A program made the translations under genes and the position numbers. Positions 15,531 through 24,631 of a stretch of DNA of 61,280 nt are shown here, piece after piece. This DNA is from Saprospiraceae bacterium (lineage in GTDB: Bacteria; Bacteroidota; Bacteroidia; Chitinophagales; Saprospiraceae), in assembly GCA_020437105.1 (NCBI GenBank), contig JAGQWR010000127.1:1-61280 (forward strand), written 5' to 3'. A model generated the notes under the pieces. It worked only from the letters and a program-made list of their open reading frames with translations. It did not search any database and had not been told where the DNA came from. Positions within the stretch are counted from its first letter, which is position 1. Every line of letters begins with the position of its first letter.

Positions 15531-18152
15531 TTAAACAAGCAACTTTTCTTCCTTTAAGGGGGATCGGAACACCGGTTCATCTTCAAAAACATCCAAAACC
15601 ACCGGTACTCCCGGCTGAATCTTATTTAAAAGAATCTGCTTGGAAAGTGCATTAAGCACTTGCTTTTGAATGACCCGTTTTACTGGTCGTGCACCAAATT
15701 CCGGGTGGAATCCCTTTTCTGCCAGCCAATCCATGGCATGCGGACTAACCCGAAGTTCGATTCCCTGCCCTTTAAGTACTTCCCGTACTTGCCCTAATTG
15801 TAATTCTACAATGGTTCGTACGGCTTTCATACCCAATGGTTCAAACATGATCACCTCGTCAATCCGGTTCAGAAATTCGGGGCGAACAGATTGCTTCAAG
15901 ATTTCAAATACCAAATTTTTGGTTTTCTCTACAATTTCGTCCCGGTTTTTATCCGTAATGGTCGCAAATTGCTCCCGAATTACATCCGATCCAATATTTG
16001 AGGTCATGATGATAATCGTATTCTTGAAGTTTGCTACCCGACCTTTATTATCGGTCAAACGACCGTCTTCCAAAACCTGAAGCAGGATGTTAAACACATC
16101 CGGATGGGCTTTTTCAATCTCATCCAACAAGACTACGGAATATGGCTTACGCCGAACGGCCTCCGTCAACTGTCCGCCCTCATCATACCCAACATAACCC
16201 GGAGGCGCACCAACCAATCTCGAAACGGCATGCCGCTCCTGGTATTCGCTCATATCAATCCGGGTCATCAGGTTTTCATCATCAAAAAGATACTCTGCCA
16301 AGGCTTTTGCTAACTCGGTTTTCCCTACCCCGGTAGTTCCCAAAAACAGGAAGGAACCAATCGGGCGTTTTTCATTGGAAAGACCTGTTCTGCTTCTGCG
16401 AATAGCATCTGCAACCGCTTCCACCGCTTCGTCTTGTCCGACAACCCGTTTATGCAGATCCTCTTCCAGTAAAAGCAATTTTTCGCGTTCGCTCTTTAGC
16501 ATTCGGGTAACCGGCACACCTGTCCACCGGGAAACAATTTCTGCGATATCTTCGGCCTCTACTTCTTCTTTCACCAGCAACTGCCGACTGGCCTGCATTT
16601 CCTGCAATTGTTTTTGGTAATCTTCCAATTGCAATTCTACTTCCGGCATACGGCCGTATCGAATTTCGGCCACCTTACTGAAATCACCTTCCCGCTCCAG
16701 TTGATTGGATTCTGTTTTTAATTTTTCCAGATCAATTTTAGCTTGCTGGATGCCCAAAACAACTGCCCGTTCACTTTCCCAGCGAGACCGCAATGCCTGA
16801 CCGCGTTCTTCCAGATTAGCGAGCTCCTCCTGAATTCGTCCGATCTTTTGATCGTCTTTCTCGCGTTTCATGGCTTCCCGCTCAATCTCCAACTGTCTGA
16901 TTTTACGTTCCACTTCATCCAGTTCGGCTGGCATCGAGTTCATCTCCATCCGCAAGCGGGCGGCAGCCTCATCAATGAGGTCAATGGCCTTATCCGGTAA
17001 AAAGCGGTCTGTGATATATCGATTGGATAATTGCACCGCAGCCACAATCGCTTCATCGCGAATGTTTAATTTGTGATGTGTTTCGTATCGTTCTTTCAAA
17101 CCTCGCAGGATAGAAATTGCATCTTCCTCGCTTGGTTCACCAACTGTTACGGTTTGAAATCGGCGCTCAAGAGCCTTATCACTTTCAAAGTATTTTTGAT
17201 ACTCGGCCAGGGTGGTGGCACCAATTGCCCGAAGTTCTCCTCTTGCAAGTGCTGGTTTCAGGATATTGGCGGCATCCATTGCCCCCTGCCCTTTTCCGGC
17301 TCCAATCAAGGTGTGAATCTCATCAATGAAGAGAAAGATATTGCCTTCAGCACCAATCACCTCATTCACTACTGATTTCAGACGTTCTTCAAACTCACCC
17401 TGGTACTTTGCCCCTGCAATAAGCGCGCCCATATCCAGTGAATATATTTGTTTTTCGCGCAAATCCTCGGGTACGTCGCCGTTTACAATTCGATGTGCCA
17501 GACCTTCTACGATGGCGGTTTTACCTACACCGGGTTCACCAACCAGGATGGGATTGTTCTTGGTGCGTCGGGCCAAAATATGCAACACCCGCCGAATCTC
17601 CTCGTCCCGTCCGATCACCGGATCCAGTTTTCCTTTTTTTGCGCGATCATTCAGGTTTACGGCATATTTGGAAAGGGCATTATAGGCATTCTCCGCGCTG
17701 TTGGAAGTTACCCGTTTTCCTTGCCGCATCTCCTTGATGGCCAATTTCAGATCCTTGACATTCAATCCGCTGTCGAGCAGCAGTTGTGCTGCCTGGTCTT
17801 TCACTGAAATAATACCTAACAGCAGATGCTCCAGGGCTACATATTCATCGTCAAACTCTTTCAGAAAGGTATTTGCCCGCTGTATTGCCTCAGCGGCAGG
17901 TCTGGAAAAATAAGGTGCTCCATCCCCTTTCACTTCCGGAAAGGACATAATGAGGCTTGAAACAGCCGCTTTAATCTGCTCGTATGGCAGCCCCAGTTTT
18001 TTGAAAATAAAAGGTGCTACGCTATCATCTACATCTAATACAGCTGCCAGCAGGTGTCCTACTTCCACAGCTTGTTGATTGCGTTCGAGTGCAAATTGCT
18101 GTGCACGCTGAATCGCCTCCTGTGCTTTTATGGTTAGATTATTCAAATTCAT
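15531..18152 (-). CDS. clpB: ATP-dependent disaggregase ClpB
   Basis: The 873-residue protein is a full-length ClpB (Hsp100). It has an N-terminal double Clp repeat, D1 with Walker A GEPGVGKT (about residues 205-212), pore loop KYQGEFE, Walker B LFIDEIH and arginine finger ALERRF. A long charged coiled-coil middle domain (about 400-530) is diagnostic of ClpB over ClpC/ClpA. D2 has Walker A GTTGVGKT (about 605-612), pore loop GYVGYDEGG and FRNRID-type finger PEFLNRID. No ClpP-binding IGF loop is apparent. It resolves protein aggregates with DnaK in the cytoplasm. The start MNLNNLTIK at 18152 matches the family; a further upstream ATG would add 14 unusual residues. Its own terminator follows. 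Confidence 0.97.
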   Translation of the reverse strand: MNLNNLTIKAQEAIQRAQQFALERNQQAVEVGHLLAAVLDVDDSVAPFIFKKLGLPYEQIKAAVSSLIMSFPEVKGDGAPYFSRPAAEAIQRANTFLKEFDDEYVALEHLLLGIISVKDQAAQLLLDSGLNVKDLKLAIKEMRQGKRVTSNSAENAYNALSKYAVNLNDRAKKGKLDPVIGRDEEIRRVLHILARRTKNNPILVGEPGVGKTAIVEGLAHRIVNGDVPEDLREKQIYSLDMGALIAGAKYQGEFEERLKSVVNEVIGAEGNIFLFIDEIHTLIGAGKGQGAMDAANILKPALARGELRAIGATTLAEYQKYFESDKALERRFQTVTVGEPSEEDAISILRGLKERYETHHKLNIRDEAIVAAVQLSNRYITDRFLPDKAIDLIDEAAARLRMEMNSMPAELDEVERKIRQLEIEREAMKREKDDQKIGRIQEELANLEERGQALRSRWESERAVVLGIQQAKIDLEKLKTESNQLEREGDFSKVAEIRYGRMPEVELQLEDYQKQLQEMQASRQLLVKEEVEAEDIAEIVSRWTGVPVTRMLKSEREKLLLLEEDLHKRVVGQDEAVEAVADAIRRSRTGLSNEKRPIGSFLFLGTTGVGKTELAKALAEYLFDDENLMTRIDMSEYQERHAVSRLVGAPPGYVGYDEGGQLTEAVRRKPYSVVLLDEIEKAHPDVFNILLQVLEDGRLTDNKGRVANFKNTIIIMTSNIGSDVIREQFATITDKNRDEIVEKTKNLVFEILKQSVRPEFLNRIDEVIMFEPLGMKAVRTIVELQLGQVREVLKGQGIELRVSPHAMDWLAEKGFHPEFGARPVKRVIQKQVLNALSKQILLNKIQPGVPVVLDVFEDEPVFRSPLKEEKLLV

Positions 18153-18319
18153 GGTATTAGAATTTTTTGCTTTGCTAATAGAAGAACAATTCACATGCCA
18201 CTAAAGATTAGCGGCCAAAATGACATGAACCTGGAGAATCAACCGCCATTTTGGCTTTAAGAAGGTTAAAAATTTGCCAAATAATCTGATTAAAAATTCA
18301 GTATTTTCACCTTTAAAAA

Positions 18320-18700
18320 ATGAAACGAGTAATTGGTATCGGAGGTATCTTCTTCAAATCTCAAAACCCAAAAGCCCTGCAAGCCTGGTATGTAAAACAC
18401 CTGGGATTTCCGGAAACAAAGGATGGTTATATCTTGTTTGTCAGCAATCCTTCCATCAAGGAACATGCAGCCTGGAGCGCATTTCCGGAAGACACCAACT
18501 ACTACGCACCGAGTGAAAAACCTTTTATGTTTAATTATCGGGTGGAAAATCTCGTGGCCCTTTTGGATGTTTTACGGGAGGAAGGTGTACAAATTGTGGG
18601 CGACATGCAAATCGAGCCTTACGGCAAATTTGGTTGGATCATGGATCCGGAAGGAAATAAGATTGAATTGTGGGAGTCGGTAGCGGAACCGTTTGATTAA
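18320..18700 (+). CDS. VOC-family (glyoxalase/bleomycin-resistance-like) protein
   Basis: The 126-residue protein has the vicinal-oxygen-chelate layout. It opens with GGIFFKSQNPKALQAWYVKHLGF, the usual first beta-alpha unit with a W-Y helix. The second module ends with IMDPEGNKIELWES, typical of the terminal D-P-x-G-N-x-x-E-L-W strand with its metal-ligand glutamate. Members are glyoxalases, dioxygenases or antibiotic-binding proteins, and the exact activity cannot be assigned. The 3' end lies 12 bp from the convergent MscS-like gene. Confidence 0.8.
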   Translation: MKRVIGIGGIFFKSQNPKALQAWYVKHLGFPETKDGYILFVSNPSIKEHAAWSAFPEDTNYYAPSEKPFMFNYRVENLVALLDVLREEGVQIVGDMQIEPYGKFGWIMDPEGNKIELWESVAEPFD

Positions 18701-18712
18701 TTGGATAATTGA

Positions 18713-19549
18713 CTATTCATTGCTCTGACGTACCCAAACATCCCGTTGTGGGAATGGGATCGAAATTTCAGCTTCCCGGAATAATTGGTTGATATTGTAT
18801 CGTATTTCACTCTGAATCCCGGTAATCCGCATGTATTGAGTGGAATAAAAATGTAATACAAAATCCAGAGAGGAATCACCAAAATCAACAAAATGTACGA
18901 GCGGTTGCGGTTTCGCCACAACATCCGGGTGGGCATTCGCTGATTGGATCAATATTTTGGAAACCAACTCCACATCCGATCCATAGGCTACGCCTACCCG
19001 GATTTGAAAACGAGAGGGCTCAAAATTATAGCTCAAATTATGAATTTGGTTGAGTACCAAAGTAGAATTTGGTACCAATATGAAATCTTCATTTTGGGTA
19101 CGCACCTTGGAGGTGCGAATACCAATCTGCGTAACATGAACCGGTTTCCCGTCGATCATGATCACATCTCCAACATCAACCGTACCCTCTATCAACAGGA
19201 TGATACCGGATACCAAATCATTGAAGGTTTGTTGCATCCCCAGTCCAAATCCGACCAGGAGCGCCGCGGCACCTGCCCACAATACAGATAACTTAATTCC
19301 GAGAGACTCTATCGCAAATAAAAATCCAATAACAAAAATGATGTACCTGGCCATTTGGTCAATCGCATACAAGCGTCCCCGGTAGGTATCCGGTTTACGG
19401 GAAAACCGACGCTTTAGCAGCCGCGAAAACATAAAATACAACAATCGGGTAATCAAAAGAATCACAATGGCCAGCAACAACTTATCGACTGTTAGTTGAT
19501 AATCGCCATGGCTAAACAAGTTAAAATTCAGAAAATCCTGAAAAGTCAT
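18713..19549 (-). CDS. Small-conductance mechanosensitive channel (MscS family)
   Basis: The 278-residue protein has N-terminal membrane segments (about residues 20-40, 65-85 and 88-110), the last being the Gly/Ala-rich pore helix WAGAAALLVGFGLGMQQTFNDLVSG. The MscS beta domain follows (GTVDVGDVIMIDGKPVHVTQIGIRTSKV...VPNSTL) and then a C-terminal alpha/beta domain. Length is close to E. coli MscS. It should release solutes on hypo-osmotic shock through the inner membrane. The gene is divergent from the AAA+ gene at 19633 and convergent with the VOC gene. Confidence 0.92.
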   Translation of the reverse strand: MTFQDFLNFNLFSHGDYQLTVDKLLLAIVILLITRLLYFMFSRLLKRRFSRKPDTYRGRLYAIDQMARYIIFVIGFLFAIESLGIKLSVLWAGAAALLVGFGLGMQQTFNDLVSGIILLIEGTVDVGDVIMIDGKPVHVTQIGIRTSKVRTQNEDFILVPNSTLVLNQIHNLSYNFEPSRFQIRVGVAYGSDVELVSKILIQSANAHPDVVAKPQPLVHFVDFGDSSLDFVLHFYSTQYMRITGIQSEIRYNINQLFREAEISIPFPQRDVWVRQSNE

Positions 19550-19632
19550 AATTGAGATTCTTTTCCTTTTGAATTCGAAAAATAATCAATTTTAATTGCA
19601 CGCATGGGAATTCAATCTTTTACCTTAGAGCC

Positions 19633-22600
19633 ATGCCGTATTTGGTAAACATACCCTTGCAATTTGCAAATTTGCGCTTCACCTCCGGTGGCAACTTCCT
19701 GGTACCATTGAGCGACCAACAAGCGCTTCAGATACATGAAGATTTGCAGCCTATGGTGCAGCGATACGCTTATGCGCTACAGCAACATGTTAATCAACAT
19801 GGCAGGCTGGAAGACCTGTTGATTGAACAGGTTCCAGGTCCCTTACTCCGACAAAAATTGACACTGGATTTTCCTGCTTCCACCAACAAAATTCAGTACC
19901 CGGCCTTTGAAATTGAGTTTGAAGTCGTTTTTAATAAAGGCCCCAACCAATACTGGGGGCTAATCCCTGCCCTCGGAATCGAATCCGTTGCAAAAACTGA
20001 GGAGAAACTGCTGGATCGGTTAAAGGAGGCTATTCGGGCACATTTAAACCGAAAAAGACACCTCAATTTGCTCGAAAAGGCTATTTCCTCGATTTGGTTT
20101 GAACATATTGAATTGCTGGAAGAAGATACCGCCATTCAATCCCCCTACCCCTGGGAATGGGGAATGGAAGCCAACAGACATCAGGCCGGCTGGCTGATTC
20201 GGGTAGCACAAGCCGTATTAATGTCTGAAAAGCAGCAGGCATTCGGCCGCGATAAAGAACTCAAACAGCTCCAACGAGCTACAAGCAATCCTTATAACCG
20301 GAGTTGTATCTTAATAGGCCCTTCCGGATCCGGCAAATCCACGCTGGTTTACGAGCTGGCCCGGAAACAAAAAGACTTCCTGCCGATCATCTGGGAAACT
20401 ACCGCCGCCAGATTAATAAAAGAACTGACAAATGAACGGGGATGGCAAGACAATATCAGTTTCCTGTTACAAGAACTTCAACGCCTGGGGATTTTCCTGT
20501 ACGTGCGTCAACTAAAGGAGCTTTTTGAGATCGGCCAATATGAAGGCAATAATATCTCTATTGCTGAATTCCTCATACCGAGCATTAACCGGGGAGAATT
20601 AGCGATCATTAGTGAATGTACTCCGGAGGATCAGGTTTGGATTGAACGAAAAAGTCCCGGCTTTTTTAATTCCATACAAACCATCATACTGGGGCCACTT
20701 ACCGAAAATCTGGGCGATGTCATTTTCAAAAAAATCGCGCAGGATTTTGAAGAAGACAAGCTGAATATATTCCCGGAAGGTATTGAAGAAGCCATTGACC
20801 TACACAGGCGTTTTTTCCCCTACGCCGGCGAACCGGGGCAGAGTATCCGCTTTCTGGAAAACTTGTTACGTGATGAAAAAGGACGCGACCCAAACCTGAA
20901 CCGAAAGGAAGTTGTGCACTATTTCTCCAAACAAAGTGGTATTCCGGTTTCCATGATTGACCCACAGGAGCCCTTTGATCCAAAAGCGATCCGCCAGGTT
21001 TTTTCGGATCAGGTATTCGGGCAGGAGCAGGCTGTTGACGGCCTGGCCGATATGCTTGGAGCCGTAAAAAATCAATTAATTCGGACAGATAAACCGATCG
21101 CATCCTTCCTGTTTATTGGTCCGACTGGAGTCGGAAAAACAGAATTATCGAAGGTATTAGCCGAGTTTATGTTTGGCGACAGAAATAAAATGGAGCGATT
21201 TGACATGAGCGAATACGCTTCACCGGCCGCTGTTTTCAGGTTAACCAGCCAGGGTGGCGGCTTGCTTACCAGCACTATTCGACGCAATCCATTTTGTGTA
21301 TTACTTTTCGATGAAGTAGAAAAAGCCCATCCTGATTTCTTTGACCTCCTGCTGCAAATCCTTGGAGAAGGTCGATTAACCGGTTCAGATGGTCAGGCTG
21401 TCAATTTTTGTAGCACGATCATAATAATGACCTCAAATATTGGGGCTACTGCAGCTCAGACTGCTGCCATTAGTTTACAAAAATCGAAACATAAAGTTGA
21501 ACTACGCGGTCATTTCCTTCGGGCTGTACAAAAACATTTTCGCCCGGAATTATTTAATCGTATTGACCGCATTATTCCCTTTGATCCACTCAGTCCGGAA
21601 ATCATGCGGCAGGTCGTGGACAGAGAAATTAAACTACTTCGAACACGGGAGGGAATCAGTCACCGCCGCATTGATCTGGATATCCAGTCGGATGTGCGGG
21701 ATTACCTGGCCAAAACCGGATATGATTCTAAGATGGGCGCGCGTCACTTGCAGAGATGCTTACGGGAACAGCTTGTTATCCCACTTGCACGTGCGCTTAA
21801 TGCCGCTTCTGCGGATGAACACCTCCAGGTAAGTGCCAGCCTCGAAAATGGAAAACCCCAAATACGTCTGGAAATTGATCCGCTAAATGTGGAACTCTGG
21901 CTGGAGGAATACGAAAAAGTAAGTCTCGTAGAATATATCTCCCAACAACGCAGAGACCTGCAGGCTGCGCGTCAGTCAAATTTATACATCCAATTCCTGA
22001 GTGAACTCGACATTCTAAAAAGGCAAAAAAGCCGGGATGAAGACCAGTTTTGGAAAAATCCGGAAAAGGCACGTAATTATGCGGCCTTTTTGGAGGAAAG
22101 TGAAAAGCTGGACATGCTCCAAACAGAAATTGATAGCCTGGAAGAAGAAATCAGCCTGGCCAGTTTTGGCCTGACACCTTATATGCCCGAAATAGCTCAA
22201 CGTGTTGAGGATTGGAAAAAAGCCTTTCTGGAGGTACGGAGTACAATCTACCGGGCTTTAAACCCGGGACATGATCAAATCTATTTTGGGATTTATGGTC
22301 GGCAACCTGCTGTCATTGTAGATTTTTACGAATCCCTATTCTCCGCGTTGGGCTTTGAAGTGGAGGCTCATTTGCTGGTGTTGAAAAATGATCAGCAAAG
22401 CGAGTTAGAGCAAATAGCCATCACCTCTGATTGGTACGAAAACCCGGATCTGGCTGTATATGGCTGGGAGGCTAAAATTACCGGCTCCGGAGCGGCGATG
22501 GTTCTGGCAGAGGAGGAAGGCTTGCTTTCCATCATCGATGAAAAAGGAGAAGAATCGCGTTTTCTGGTGAAAAATAATTCAACGGCAATCAGTCCGCCGG

Positions 22601-22785
22601 AAGGCATTCTCCGTAAGGAAACCTACGGAAATAAAAACCCGCGAAGGGTGCTTAAACCGGGTCATATCCTGGATAATAAAATTTCCCTAAACCGGGAATT
22701 TGGGAAGGAAGGCCCCGTACCCTGGCTGCTTTTGGAGCTTAACGAAGGTTTTGAATTGCAAATGGATGAAGCCTGGCAAGTGTAA
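19633..22785 (+). CDS. Atypical Clp-like double AAA+ ATPase with release-factor (PCRF)-like C-terminal region
   Basis: The 1050-residue protein has a novel N-domain (1-200) in place of Clp_N, then two AAA+ modules. D1 keeps Walker A GPSGSGKST (229-237), but the Walker B position reads FLYVRQLKEL (288-297) with no acidic pair, and the arginine-finger area is altered. D2 is intact for ATP use: GPTGVGKT (496-503), VLLFDEVEKAH (556-566), FNRID (641-645) and sensor 2 GARHLQR (702-708). The D2 pore-loop stretch GYVG is missing, replaced by a short SQGGG (539-543). No ClpB middle domain or ClpP-docking IGF loop is seen. Residues about 760-990 resemble the PCRF domain of class I release factors, with a FWKNPEKA coiled coil, DQIYFGIYG and VYGWEAKITGSGAAMVLAEE, but there is no GGQ. 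The function is unknown. Confidence 0.75.
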   Translation: MPYLVNIPLQFANLRFTSGGNFLVPLSDQQALQIHEDLQPMVQRYAYALQQHVNQHGRLEDLLIEQVPGPLLRQKLTLDFPASTNKIQYPAFEIEFEVVFNKGPNQYWGLIPALGIESVAKTEEKLLDRLKEAIRAHLNRKRHLNLLEKAISSIWFEHIELLEEDTAIQSPYPWEWGMEANRHQAGWLIRVAQAVLMSEKQQAFGRDKELKQLQRATSNPYNRSCILIGPSGSGKSTLVYELARKQKDFLPIIWETTAARLIKELTNERGWQDNISFLLQELQRLGIFLYVRQLKELFEIGQYEGNNISIAEFLIPSINRGELAIISECTPEDQVWIERKSPGFFNSIQTIILGPLTENLGDVIFKKIAQDFEEDKLNIFPEGIEEAIDLHRRFFPYAGEPGQSIRFLENLLRDEKGRDPNLNRKEVVHYFSKQSGIPVSMIDPQEPFDPKAIRQVFSDQVFGQEQAVDGLADMLGAVKNQLIRTDKPIASFLFIGPTGVGKTELSKVLAEFMFGDRNKMERFDMSEYASPAAVFRLTSQGGGLLTSTIRRNPFCVLLFDEVEKAHPDFFDLLLQILGEGRLTGSDGQAVNFCSTIIIMTSNIGATAAQTAAISLQKSKHKVELRGHFLRAVQKHFRPELFNRIDRIIPFDPLSPEIMRQVVDREIKLLRTREGISHRRIDLDIQSDVRDYLAKTGYDSKMGARHLQRCLREQLVIPLARALNAASADEHLQVSASLENGKPQIRLEIDPLNVELWLEEYEKVSLVEYISQQRRDLQAARQSNLYIQFLSELDILKRQKSRDEDQFWKNPEKARNYAAFLEESEKLDMLQTEIDSLEEEISLASFGLTPYMPEIAQRVEDWKKAFLEVRSTIYRALNPGHDQIYFGIYGRQPAVIVDFYESLFSALGFEVEAHLLVLKNDQQSELEQIAITSDWYENPDLAVYGWEAKITGSGAAMVLAEEEGLLSIIDEKGEESRFLVKNNSTAISPPEGILRKETYGNKNPRRVLKPGHILDNKISLNREFGKEGPVPWLLLELNEGFELQMDEAWQV

Positions 22786-22803
22786 ACAAAAGGCATTTTG
22801 TTT

Positions 22804-22811
22804 TATTTTTG
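22804..22811 (+). promoter_or_regulatory. Candidate -7 element (TATTTTTG)
   Basis: TATTTTTG fits the Bacteroidota -7 consensus TAnnTTTG and lies about 100 bp upstream of the cysteine-peptidase start at 22913. No convincing -33 TTG was seen at the usual spacing. Confidence 0.4.
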
Positions 22812-22912
22812 GTATTTTGTCTGCGCATCCAAAATACTAAACTGTAACTGTTTTTTCGTTTTGACCCACTTTGGGGTCTCTCAACATGATAAACATTAAA
22901 ACCAATTTGAAA

Positions 22913-24622
22913 ATGAAAAAATTTCTGTTTCTACTTTCATTGTGCTTTATCTGGGCCCAGTGTGAAATAACTATAGTAGATGATTGTGCTTCCACCTGCC
23001 TGAATGGTGGTGTATGTGTCGATGGCACCTGTGATTGTCCGGAGGGTTTCAGCGGACCAACTTGTGAAACGGCCACCGGAAGCGGTATTTTCACCGGCTG
23101 GACCGGGGAGGATGATCCAAGTACGGTTCCAACTTCTCTAAATTCAAATGATTTTGGGAGTGGTAACCTGCCAGCTTCGTATGATCTTGGAAACTACTTC
23201 CCACCAATTGGTGATCAGGGTAATTTCGGTACCTGCGTAGCCTGGTCTGTCGGATACAATCTGAAAACATCCATCAACGCACTTGATAACGGACTTAGCG
23301 GATCGCAGCTGAATTCAACAAATAATCAGTTTAGTCCGCGAGATTTGTTTACAGCTATTCCGGATAACTTAAAAGGAACAAACTGTAACGGCACCGGCTT
23401 TGTGGAAGCACTGGATGTAGTTCTTGATCGCGGAGTGGCCACGATGCAAACAGTTCCCTATACCAGTCTGAATGGTTGTAGTCAATCCAATCTGCAATCC
23501 AGTTGGACCAATGAAGCGGCCAACCACACTATCTTAAATTACCGTCGAATTGATAATGACATTGCCACAATCAAGGGATATATCGCTAATAACCAGCCTG
23601 TTGTATTTGGTGCCGAGTTGTCTGACAATTTTGTTACCTGGAATAACGGGAGTGTATTAAGCTCTAATACCACTTATTATCAGGTTGGCCAACATGCTCT
23701 CCACGCGATGGTAGTTTCCGGTTATGATGACAGTAAAGGAGCAAACGGCGCTTTTCGAATTGTCAACTCCTGGAGCGGTGATTGGGGCGACTTTGGAGAA
23801 ATCTGGATCGACTATAATTTCTTCGTACAGGAATTTGTCTGGGAAGGCAATCTCTATGTAGCAACCAACTCACAGGGAGGCAACCCACCACCAAATATTG
23901 ATCCCAATGTTGATAGTAGCGTTGACCTCGTGCCCTGGGTGTTTAATGACTATTCTACCTACTGGGATGGCGGATATTACAATGAGCGAAAGATCATTTT
24001 CAATATTTATAATATCGGTGATGAGACTGCATTGGCTTCCAAAGATTGGGGCTTATACTATATTTATTACGACGCGTATGACGCGAATAACTATGGCGTT
24101 TTATTCTATGATTTCTTTAGCGACGATGTAGCCTCACCGGGTTATTATGATTGTCCGCCACCGGATTATGCCTGTTATTTTAACTATGATATTCCATCAG
24201 GTTCTTCTTTTACCCAACAAGTATGGGGTACAGAGGACATTGATCGGGGCTATTACGTACCAAACGGCCTGACCGGCTATTATTACCTGGTACTCATGGC
24301 TGATGCATTTGATGACATCCAGGAACAGGATGAAGCCAACAATTACTTCTACACCTCCGGACAATATCCAATCTACTTTGAAAATGGTTACGCGGATTTA
24401 GGTGAAGATGCCCCTGACCGTGCTGCAACTATGGGTGCTCCTTCAAAATCAGCTCTCCGTAATAGCCCACGCCAAACAGCAGTTGGCCCTGATACCAGAA
24501 ATGCATACTCTCCGGAAGAAATCCGGGAATTCCTGAAAGCTGAAAAAGCTAGTGGCAGACTGGATGCAAAAGTGCGGGAATACCAGAGCCAACGTAAAGC
24601 GAAGAGCTACCAGGAAAAATAG
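22913..24622 (+). CDS. Secreted papain-family (C1) cysteine peptidase with EGF-like module
   Basis: The 569-residue protein begins with a signal (MKKFLFLLSLCFIWAQC) whose Cys17 could be lipidated, although Gln before Cys is unusual. An EGF-like module follows (CxxxCLNGGVCVDGTCDCPEGFSGPTC pattern, 25-51). The papain domain then starts with PPIGDQGNFGTCVAW, giving nucleophile Cys108; H-A-L-H-A-M-V-V-S-G supplies the catalytic His, and NSWSGDWGDFG the Asn and the typical post-Asn Trp. The remaining 230 residues hold a CARDB-like beta domain rich in Tyr and Asp and a charged tail. A free EGF domain on a bacterial peptidase is uncommon. The pentapeptide lipoprotein gene starts 9 bp after the stop, so both are probably co-transcribed. 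Confidence 0.82.
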   Translation: MKKFLFLLSLCFIWAQCEITIVDDCASTCLNGGVCVDGTCDCPEGFSGPTCETATGSGIFTGWTGEDDPSTVPTSLNSNDFGSGNLPASYDLGNYFPPIGDQGNFGTCVAWSVGYNLKTSINALDNGLSGSQLNSTNNQFSPRDLFTAIPDNLKGTNCNGTGFVEALDVVLDRGVATMQTVPYTSLNGCSQSNLQSSWTNEAANHTILNYRRIDNDIATIKGYIANNQPVVFGAELSDNFVTWNNGSVLSSNTTYYQVGQHALHAMVVSGYDDSKGANGAFRIVNSWSGDWGDFGEIWIDYNFFVQEFVWEGNLYVATNSQGGNPPPNIDPNVDSSVDLVPWVFNDYSTYWDGGYYNERKIIFNIYNIGDETALASKDWGLYYIYYDAYDANNYGVLFYDFFSDDVASPGYYDCPPPDYACYFNYDIPSGSSFTQQVWGTEDIDRGYYVPNGLTGYYYLVLMADAFDDIQEQDEANNYFYTSGQYPIYFENGYADLGEDAPDRAATMGAPSKSALRNSPRQTAVGPDTRNAYSPEEIREFLKAEKASGRLDAKVREYQSQRKAKSYQEK

Positions 24623-24631
24623 AAATTCCGA

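Noticed and set aside
19633..22785. The AAA+ gene as ClpV/TssH of a type VI secretion system
   Set aside because: No Tss/Hcp/VgrG-like genes are in the window, and the D2 pore loop is missing.
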